A stretch of DNA of 64,000 nucleotides from the NCBI GenBank assembly GCA_020073185.1, contig JAIQFT010000015.1:1-64000 (forward strand), written 5' to 3'. This DNA is from Terriglobia bacterium. GTDB lineage: Bacteria; Acidobacteriota; Terriglobia; Terriglobales; Acidobacteriaceae. The notes below the pieces were generated by a model that was not told the origin of the DNA, did no database searches, and saw only the letters and a list, made by a program, of their open reading frames with translations. This document shows, piece after piece, positions 57,600 to 64,000 of the stretch (positions are counted from its first letter, which is position 1; each line of letters starts with the position of its first letter). The position numbers were made by a program, and so were the translations under genes.

Positions 57600-59213
57600 A
57601 TGCGCACTGGGGAAAAACGCATTCTGATTCTAGGCGGCGGTTTCGGCGGCGTGTATACCGCCCGTCACCTGGAAAAGCTCCTCAAGCCAAATGAGGCGGC
57701 GCTCAGCCTCGTCAACCGCGAAAACTACTGGGTTTACCAACCGATGATCCCGGAGGTGATTTCCGGCTCGATCGGTCTCACCGACGTGGTCGCTCCCATC
57801 CGCCAACTGTGTTCGCGCACGGAGCTGGTGATGCGCGAGGTGGAAGCGATTGACCTGAGGAACCGGGTGGTGACGGTGAGTCCGGGGTTCCGCCCGCGGA
57901 AGATGGAACTCTCCTACGATTACTTGGTGATCGCGCTGGGCAGCACCACCAAGTTTTCCGGCATGCCCGGGATGCTGGAGCACGCCCTGCCATTCCGGAA
58001 CCTGGCCGATGCAATGTGCCTGCGCAACCACGTCATCAACGTGTTGGAGGAAGCCGAAGTCGAACCGGACTCGGAGATTCGCAGCAAGTTGTTGACCTTC
58101 GTGGTGGCCGGCGGCGGTTTCTCGGGCGTGGAGGTGATTGCCGAACTCAATGATTTCATCCAGCAGGTGAAGCGGCGATTCCCACGGCTGCGCAAGGAGA
58201 AGCACCGCTGCCTGCTGATTCATTCCGGAGACCGGATCTTGCCGGAAGTGACCGCGGGACTGGCCGAGTTTGCTGAGCAACTCCTGCACCGGCGCGGAGT
58301 CGAAATCCTTTTGCACGACCGGCTGGTGGCGGCGACCTCGGAGAAGGCCATTCTGCGCTCGAAGATGGAAATCCCCACCAAGACCGTCATCTCCACCGTT
58401 CCCGCGCAGCTACCCCCGGTGCTGCAAAAGCTGGATTGCACGTACGACAAAGGCAGGTTGCTGGTCAACGGCAACCTGGAACTGGCCGGGTATGAAGGCG
58501 AGGTCTGGGCGCTGGGCGATTGCGCCTCGATCACGACGATATCGGGCCAACCCGTGCCGCCGACAGCGCAGCACGCCGTCCGCGAAGCCAAGGCGGTGGC
58601 AAGCAACATCGTCGCCGCCATCCAGGGGCGGCCCCAAAGCGCGTTCGCGTTTGAAGCCTTGGGCAAGCTGGGCTCTCTGGGGCATTACTCGGCGGTCGCG
58701 GAGACTTTGGGCATGCGCGTGTCGGGATTCCCGGCGTGGTGCCTATGGCGAACCGTCTACCTGATGAAAGTTCCCACCCTGAACCGCAAGGTGCGGATTT
58801 TCCTGGATTGGGTACTCTCCGTGGTGTTTCCTCCCGACTTGGTGGAAGTGCGGACCGCGATGGAAAGCGGCATCTGCAAGCAGCACTTCGAGGCGGACGA
58901 GATGGTCTTCTTCCAGGGTGATGTCGGCGACAAGGTGTACATCATCGAGTCGGGTGAGTGCGAGGTGCTGCAGGAACGCGACGGGGTCCAGACGGTGGTC
59001 GCCACGTTGCGTAGCGGCGACTACTTCGGGGAAATGGCAGTGCTGATGGATTGCAGCCGCAACGCGACCATTCGAGCTCGCACCCGGATGGATGTGCTCT
59101 TGGTTTCCAAGAATGATTTCGACCTGCTGAAGGCCAGCGTGCCGGCGTTCTACCAGGTCTTCAGCGAACTCGCGAAGAGGCGTTCCACAGAGGCGATGAA
59201 GAGTTCGGCTTAA
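57600..59213 (+). CDS. NDH-2-type NADH:quinone oxidoreductase with C-terminal cNMP-binding domain
   Basis: About 537 aa (ATG 57600; GTG 57591 is an alternative). FAD/NAD dinucleotide motifs LGGGFGGVYTARHLEK near residue 10 and VVAGGGFSGVEVIAEL near 170, with WALGDCA near 300, define a non-proton-pumping NADH dehydrogenase. A membrane-binding stretch lies around 370-410. Residues about 420-520 form a cyclic-nucleotide-binding beta-roll with FGEMAVLMDCSRNATIRA. This fusion is uncommon and implies allosteric control of quinone reduction. Confidence 0.88.
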   Translation: MRTGEKRILILGGGFGGVYTARHLEKLLKPNEAALSLVNRENYWVYQPMIPEVISGSIGLTDVVAPIRQLCSRTELVMREVEAIDLRNRVVTVSPGFRPRKMELSYDYLVIALGSTTKFSGMPGMLEHALPFRNLADAMCLRNHVINVLEEAEVEPDSEIRSKLLTFVVAGGGFSGVEVIAELNDFIQQVKRRFPRLRKEKHRCLLIHSGDRILPEVTAGLAEFAEQLLHRRGVEILLHDRLVAATSEKAILRSKMEIPTKTVISTVPAQLPPVLQKLDCTYDKGRLLVNGNLELAGYEGEVWALGDCASITTISGQPVPPTAQHAVREAKAVASNIVAAIQGRPQSAFAFEALGKLGSLGHYSAVAETLGMRVSGFPAWCLWRTVYLMKVPTLNRKVRIFLDWVLSVVFPPDLVEVRTAMESGICKQHFEADEMVFFQGDVGDKVYIIESGECEVLQERDGVQTVVATLRSGDYFGEMAVLMDCSRNATIRARTRMDVLLVSKNDFDLLKASVPAFYQVFSELAKRRSTEAMKSSA

Positions 59214-59335
59214 AGGGCACGCATAAGATGATTGGCGAATGAGGGTCCCGCAAAGAATGACGCCGCCAGTTTCATAAGAATCGTTGTTGCGGTGCTCACG
59301 GTCCCATTCTGCTGCCATTGTTCTGTGGGGGAAGC

Positions 59336-61411
59336 ATGGCAAGTGTCGCAGACACGGCGGTCAACCTCGACGAATTGTGCGTCAACACCATTCGCACGCT
59401 CGCGATTGACGCCATCCAGAAGGCCAACTCGGGTCATCCCGGCACGCCCATGGGCATGGCGCCCACCGTGTATGCCTTGTGGCAGCGCGTGCTGCGCTTC
59501 GATCCCGAAGATCCGATCTGGCCGAATCGCGATCGCTTTGTGCTCTCCGCCGGCCACGCTTCCATGCTGCTGTACGCGATCCTGCACTTGGTCGGCGCCA
59601 AAGCGGTGGATCCCGATTACGAGGTTCTTGGCCGGCTCAGCGTGTCGCTGGACGACATCCGGAATTTCCGCCAGTTCGGCAGCCGGGCTGCGGGCCATCC
59701 GGAATACCGCTGGACCTCGGGCGTGGAAACGACGACCGGGCCGCTGGGGCAGGGCGTTGCCACCAGTGTCGGCATGGCCATCGCGGGCAAGTGGCTCGCC
59801 GCACGATATAACCGACCGGGTTTTGACATCTTCGATTACAGAGTCTACAGCCTGTGCGGCGACGGCTGCATGATGGAGGGTGTCTCCAGCGAAGCGGCCT
59901 CGTTGGCCGGACACCTGAAGCTCAGCAATCTTTGCTGGATCTACGACAACAACCACATAACCATTGAAGGCCCGACCACCATCACCTTCACGGAAGACGT
60001 CGGCGCGCGCTTCGCTGCCTATGGCTGGAACGTGCTGCGAGTCGGCGACGCCACCAACATCGGAGCGGTCGAAGGCACCCTGCAGGCGGCCAAGACCACC
60101 AGCGACCGCCCCACGCTGATCATCGTTGACAGCCATATCGGATACGGGTCTCCGCATCGCCAGGACACCTCCGCCGCGCACGGCGAACCGCTGGGCGAAG
60201 AGGAAATCAGGCTCACCAAGCGCGCCTACGGATGGCCGGAGGACGCCAAGTTTCTGGTTCCGGACGGCGTCTACGATCACTTTCGCCAGGGCATCGGCAA
60301 GACCGGGCGTGAGCTGCGCCTGGCCTGGGAAGCCAAGTTCAAGGAGTACGAGAAGGCGCACCCGCGGCTCGCCGACGAAGTTCAGCGCATTCAGCGGCGC
60401 GATCTGCCGGATGACTGGGAGAAGAGCGTGCCGGTGTTTCCCGCCGACGCCAAGGGAATCGCGGGGCGCGACTCGTCGGCCAAGGTGCTGAACGCGGTGG
60501 CCCAGGCCATACCGTGGTTGATTGGCGGCTCCGCCGACCTGTCGCCCTCCACCAAGACGCGCCTCACGTTTGATGGCGCCGGCGATTTCCAGGCCAGCAG
60601 CTACGCCGGGCGGAACCTCCACTTCGGCGTGCGCGAACATGCCATGGGTTCCATCCTCAACGGGCTTGCGCTGTCGAAACTAAGGCCGTTCGGGTCAGGG
60701 TTTCTCATCTTCAGCGATTACGGGCGCGGCGCGGTGCGGCTCAGCGCGCTGATGGAAATCCCGGTGACGCACATCTTCACGCACGATTCGATCGGAGTCG
60801 GCGAGGACGGGCCGACCCACCAGCCGATCGAGCATCTCGTCTCGCTGCGCGCCATCCCGCACTTGATCGTGCTGCGTCCCGGCGACGCCAACGAAACCGC
60901 CGAAGCGTGGAAGGTGATCCTGCGCTTAAAACGGCAACCCGTGGCGTTGATTCTTTCACGCCAGGCCCTGCCGACCCTGGACCGTACGAAATATGCGCCG
61001 GCATCGGGCCTCGCCCAGGGGGCCTACGTGCTGGCTGACGCCGCCCCGGGCATGCCCGCAGTGATCCTGATGGCGACCGGCAGCGAGGTTGCCCTGTGCG
61101 TGTCCGCGTTTGAGCGGCTCAAGGCGGAGGGCATTCGCGCGCGCGTGGTGAGCATGCCTTCCTGGGAGCTGTTCGAGCAGCAATCGCAGGAGTATCGCGA
61201 GCGCGTTTTGCCGCCTTCGGTGCAGGCACGGGTCGCGGTGGAGCAGGCGTCCACCATGGGCTGGGCACGGTACACCGGCACAACCGGCGCCATCCTCGGC
61301 ATGAAGACCTTCGGCGCCTCAGCCCCCTTGAAAGTGTTGCAGGAGGAATTCGGATTCACCCAAGACCACGTCGTGGCGGCCGCCAAGGCGCAACTGGGAC
61401 AGAGGAGCTAG
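59336..61411 (+). CDS. tkt: Transketolase
   Basis: 691 aa, thiamine-diphosphate enzyme moving C2 units in the pentose phosphate pathway. SGHPGTPMGMAP at the N-terminus, the TPP motif GDGCMMEGVSSEAA near 155, DSHIGYGSP and the second-domain GVREHAMGSILNG with DSIGVGEDGPTHQP (residues near 450-490) are typical. ATG 59336 follows TGGGGGAAGC. Same-strand rpiB follows after 3 nt. Confidence 0.96.
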   Translation: MASVADTAVNLDELCVNTIRTLAIDAIQKANSGHPGTPMGMAPTVYALWQRVLRFDPEDPIWPNRDRFVLSAGHASMLLYAILHLVGAKAVDPDYEVLGRLSVSLDDIRNFRQFGSRAAGHPEYRWTSGVETTTGPLGQGVATSVGMAIAGKWLAARYNRPGFDIFDYRVYSLCGDGCMMEGVSSEAASLAGHLKLSNLCWIYDNNHITIEGPTTITFTEDVGARFAAYGWNVLRVGDATNIGAVEGTLQAAKTTSDRPTLIIVDSHIGYGSPHRQDTSAAHGEPLGEEEIRLTKRAYGWPEDAKFLVPDGVYDHFRQGIGKTGRELRLAWEAKFKEYEKAHPRLADEVQRIQRRDLPDDWEKSVPVFPADAKGIAGRDSSAKVLNAVAQAIPWLIGGSADLSPSTKTRLTFDGAGDFQASSYAGRNLHFGVREHAMGSILNGLALSKLRPFGSGFLIFSDYGRGAVRLSALMEIPVTHIFTHDSIGVGEDGPTHQPIEHLVSLRAIPHLIVLRPGDANETAEAWKVILRLKRQPVALILSRQALPTLDRTKYAPASGLAQGAYVLADAAPGMPAVILMATGSEVALCVSAFERLKAEGIRARVVSMPSWELFEQQSQEYRERVLPPSVQARVAVEQASTMGWARYTGTTGAILGMKTFGASAPLKVLQEEFGFTQDHVVAAAKAQLGQRS

Positions 61412-61414
61412 AGG

Positions 61415-61903
61415 ATGCGCATCTGCGTCGGAGCCGACCACGCCGGCTTTGCTTTGAAGGAAATCGTGCGCAAGTTCTTGGCCGAGCTCGGCCATGAAGT
61501 GGAGGACCTCGGAACCCACAGCACCGACCCGGTCGATTATCCGGCCTATGCGGAAGCAGTTGTGAATGCGATCCTCTCGGGCAAGAACGAGCGCGGCGTG
61601 CTGATTTGCGGCAGTGGCGTAGGCGCATCGGTGGCTGCCAACAAGTTTCCCGGCGCTCGTGCCGGCTTGTGTCACGACACCTACTCCGCGCACCAGGGCG
61701 TGGAGCACGATCACATGAACGTGCTCGTTCTGGGAGGCAGAGTGATCGGCGAAGAAATGGCCCACGAGTTGGTCCGCGCCTTCGTCAATGCGCAATGCAG
61801 CCAAGAGGAGCGTCACCTTCGCCGCCTCGCCGAAATCGCCGCGATCGAGAAGCGGTATTGCGGCCAGTCGTCGCCTTTGGCGGGAAAGAGCACAGGATTA
61901 TGA
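61415..61903 (+). CDS. rpiB: Ribose-5-phosphate isomerase B
   Basis: 162 aa RpiB/LacAB family. Starts [15 protein letters not shown], with the substrate-binding [13 protein letters not shown] near residue 66 and [26 protein letters not shown]. It interconverts ribose-5-P and ribulose-5-P. A 15-residue C-terminal tail ([13 protein letters not shown]) is extra. The stop overlaps the next start (ATGA at 61900). Confidence 0.95.
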   Translation: MRICVGADHAGFALKEIVRKFLAELGHEVEDLGTHSTDPVDYPAYAEAVVNAILSGKNERGVLICGSGVGASVAANKFPGARAGLCHDTYSAHQGVEHDHMNVLVLGGRVIGEEMAHELVRAFVNAQCSQEERHLRRLAEIAAIEKRYCGQSSPLAGKSTGL

Positions 61904-64000
61904 CTAGCGCAGCCATTGAAAAAGAGTTCCCGATCAATCGGCTCAAGGCCCTGCAGGGCTATGGCCAGTCGGTGTGGCTGGACTTCATTCGCCGCAGCCT
62001 GATTACCAGCGGCGAGCTGGGGCGTTTGGTGGAGGAAGACGGCTTGCGGGGCGTAACCTCGAATCCGGCCATCTTCGAAAAAGCCATTGTCGGCAGCACC
62101 GATTACCAGGACATCCTGAGCGCGCCGCAGTTCCGCGATCTGGATGCCAAGGCGCTGTACGAGGAGATAGCTGTCCGCGATGTTCGCGACGCGGCTGATG
62201 TGCTGCGTCCGATTTACGACAACTCCAAGGCACGCGACGGCTACGTCAGCCTGGAGGTCTCCCCCACGCTGGCGCACGACACGGAAGGCACGCTGGACGA
62301 AGCGCGGCGGCTTTGGAAGACCGTCGGACGTCCGAACCTGCTGATTAAGGTTCCCGCCACGACCCAAGGAATTCCCGCCATCCGGCAGCTCATCAGCGAA
62401 GCCATCAACGTGAACGTCACCTTACTGTTCGCGCAATCGAGGTACGAGCAGGTGGCGGAGGCCTTCATCGCAGGGCTCGAGGACCGCCAGGCCGGCGGCC
62501 AGGACATCAGGAACATCGCCAGCGTGGCCAGCTTTTTCATCAGCCGCATTGACACGGCGGTGGATGCGCTGCTGAGCGCGGAAACCAAGACATCAACCGA
62601 TGCCGGCAAGCGAGCCCGCTTGACCGGGCTGCTGGGCAAGACGGCGATCGCGAACGCCAAGATTACCTACCAGCGCGCGCGCGAAATTTACTCTAGCCAG
62701 CGCTGGAAACAGCTTGCCGCGCGGGGCGCACAGAGCCAGCGCCTGCTGTGGGCGAGCACCAGCACCAAGAACCCGACCTACCGCGACGTGATTTATGTCG
62801 AGGAGTTGATCGGGGCGGACACCGTCAACACCATTCCGCCGGCGACCTTCAACGGCTTCCGCGATCACGGCAACTTGCGCAAGAGCCTGACCGAAGACCT
62901 GGAAGGCGCGTTCGCCACCATGGAAGCGCTGGGCAAGGCTGGGATTTCCATGAAGGAAGTCACCGACAAGCTGTTGGTGGAAGGCATCCAGCAATTCGCC
63001 ACCGCGTTCGAGCAACTGCTCAAGTCCACTGGCCGGCGGCTCGAAACACACGCGTCGGTCAAGATCAATCGCCAGACGTACAAGATGCCAAGGAATCTCG
63101 CTGCGGCCGTCCAGGCCACACTCGACGACTGGAAGAAGCAGGAGAAAGCGCGGCGGCTGTGGCGGGGCGATACCTCGTTGTGGACCGGCGCCGATGAAGC
63201 CAACTGGCTGGGGTGGATGGGCATTAGCGACGATCAACTGGCCCACCTTCCGCACTTGAAGGGCATTGCGGAAGAGGTCAGGACCGCCGGGTTCAAGCAC
63301 GCGCTGTTGTTGGGGATGGGCGGATCTAGCCTCTGCCCGGAGGTCATGCGCCTGACTTTCGGCAAGATTCCGGGTTCACCGGAATTGCACGTGCTGGACT
63401 CCACTGACCCGGCGCAGATCAAGACCATCGAAAGCCGGATTGACTACCAAAGCACGGTGTTCATCGTGTCGAGCAAGTCCGGAGGCACGCTGGAACCCAA
63501 CATCTTCAAGCAGTACTTCTTCGAGCGCGCCAAGCAGCAGTTGGGCGCTGCCGAAGCCGGCAACCGGTTCATCGCCATCACCGATCCGGGTTCGAACATG
63601 CAGCACGTGGCGGAAGGCGATCGCTTCCGTCACATCTTCTATGGGCTGAAGAGCATCGGCGGGCGCTACTCGGCGCTGTCCGACTTCGGCATGGTGCCGG
63701 CAGCCATCATGGGCGTGGACCTGCCGCGCCTCCTCAACGCGACGGAAGAAATGGTGCACGCATGCGGAGCCACCGTACCAGTCGAGGAGAATCCCGGCGT
63801 CGTGCTGGGCGCAATCCTGGGTACGCTCGGCGTTGGCGGGCGTGACAAGGTCACGATCGTAACTTCGCCCGGCATCTTCGACCTGGGCGCGTGGCTGGAG
63901 CAGTTGATTGCCGAATCCACCGGCAAGATCGGCAAAGGCCTGATCCCTGTGGACCGCGAGCAATTGGGCAAGCCGGAAGTGTACGGCAACGATCGCGTCT
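61900..64000 (+). CDS. Bifunctional transaldolase/glucose-6-phosphate isomerase (partial)
   Basis: At least 700 codons; runs past the window end. Residues 1 to about 360 are a TalA/TalB-like transaldolase: [37 protein letters not shown] (Schiff-base Lys near 149) and [12 protein letters not shown]. From about 400 on, phosphoglucose isomerase signatures appear ([25 protein letters not shown] near 525). Fused tal-pgi proteins occur in some Acidobacteriota, Cyanobacteria and Actinobacteria. Together with tkt and rpiB it links the pentose phosphate pathway to glycolysis. Confidence 0.93.
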   Translation, partial: MTSAAIEKEFPINRLKALQGYGQSVWLDFIRRSLITSGELGRLVEEDGLRGVTSNPAIFEKAIVGSTDYQDILSAPQFRDLDAKALYEEIAVRDVRDAADVLRPIYDNSKARDGYVSLEVSPTLAHDTEGTLDEARRLWKTVGRPNLLIKVPATTQGIPAIRQLISEAINVNVTLLFAQSRYEQVAEAFIAGLEDRQAGGQDIRNIASVASFFISRIDTAVDALLSAETKTSTDAGKRARLTGLLGKTAIANAKITYQRAREIYSSQRWKQLAARGAQSQRLLWASTSTKNPTYRDVIYVEELIGADTVNTIPPATFNGFRDHGNLRKSLTEDLEGAFATMEALGKAGISMKEVTDKLLVEGIQQFATAFEQLLKSTGRRLETHASVKINRQTYKMPRNLAAAVQATLDDWKKQEKARRLWRGDTSLWTGADEANWLGWMGISDDQLAHLPHLKGIAEEVRTAGFKHALLLGMGGSSLCPEVMRLTFGKIPGSPELHVLDSTDPAQIKTIESRIDYQSTVFIVSSKSGGTLEPNIFKQYFFERAKQQLGAAEAGNRFIAITDPGSNMQHVAEGDRFRHIFYGLKSIGGRYSALSDFGMVPAAIMGVDLPRLLNATEEMVHACGATVPVEENPGVVLGAILGTLGVGGRDKVTIVTSPGIFDLGAWLEQLIAESTGKIGKGLIPVDREQLGKPEVYGNDRV

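Overview
The window looks like a chromosomal segment of an Acidobacteriota bacterium, probably class Terriglobia (inference). The support is a GC-rich genome with AGGAGG-type ribosome sites, an Oar-like TonB-dependent receptor with a carboxypeptidase-regulatory N-terminal domain, the mix of housekeeping genes, and several families of short palindromic repeats, including one that translates as CHSERSEES. No rRNA, tRNA or CRISPR array is visible.

Layout. 1-2.9 kb is an accessory patch with lower GC: unknown small genes, a REP-associated tyrosine transposase with matching REP hairpins, and an IS21 IstA remnant. 2.9-26 kb is mostly housekeeping: adenosine deaminase, amino-acid permease, UvrD/PcrA helicase, rpmB, RidA, HslVU, FAH-family hydrolase, transaldolase, an SDR, a C26 amidotransferase, PlsC-like acyltransferase, folC, accD, cobO, rlmH and a methyltransferase. 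Many spacers in this part carry hairpins built from reiterated 5-7 nt words, and two coding genes (uvrD, folC) carry repeat-derived inserts. 26.4-30.6 kb has a zinc-ribbon peptide, a tandem universal stress protein, a Cys-containing Crp/FNR regulator, a CRP-like palindrome and an OFA-type MFS carrier. 30.7-44.4 kb has the TonB receptor and a tight five-gene operon (two class III CoA-transferases, two small Cys proteins, a benzoate-CoA-ligase-like enzyme). A PAS protein, an alpha/beta hydrolase, two unknowns and an SsuABC/TauABC-like ABC importer follow.

44.4-59.2 kb is the most striking part. Seven minus-strand genes encode a 6-bladed NHL protein, a tetraheme cytochrome, a 921-aa AMIN-domain beta-barrel protein, a second NHL protein, a cytochrome with 11 CxxCH plus one CxxxCH motif, a 23-heme cytochrome and a second tetraheme cytochrome. 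Divergently transcribed are an NrfH/NapC-like membrane tetraheme cytochrome, a membrane-anchored cNMP-binding protein, a monoheme cytochrome c and an NDH-2-type dehydrogenase fused to a cNMP-binding domain. Together they read as an NADH-to-quinone-to-periplasm-to-outer-membrane electron conduit (inference), possibly gated by cyclic nucleotides. The 23-heme gene is separated from its signal peptide by one frame slip at a run of nine A/T, so it is either an assembly indel or an on/off switch.

59.3-64 kb is a pentose-phosphate block: transketolase, ribose-5-phosphate isomerase B and a transaldolase/phosphoglucose-isomerase fusion that runs off the end of the window.
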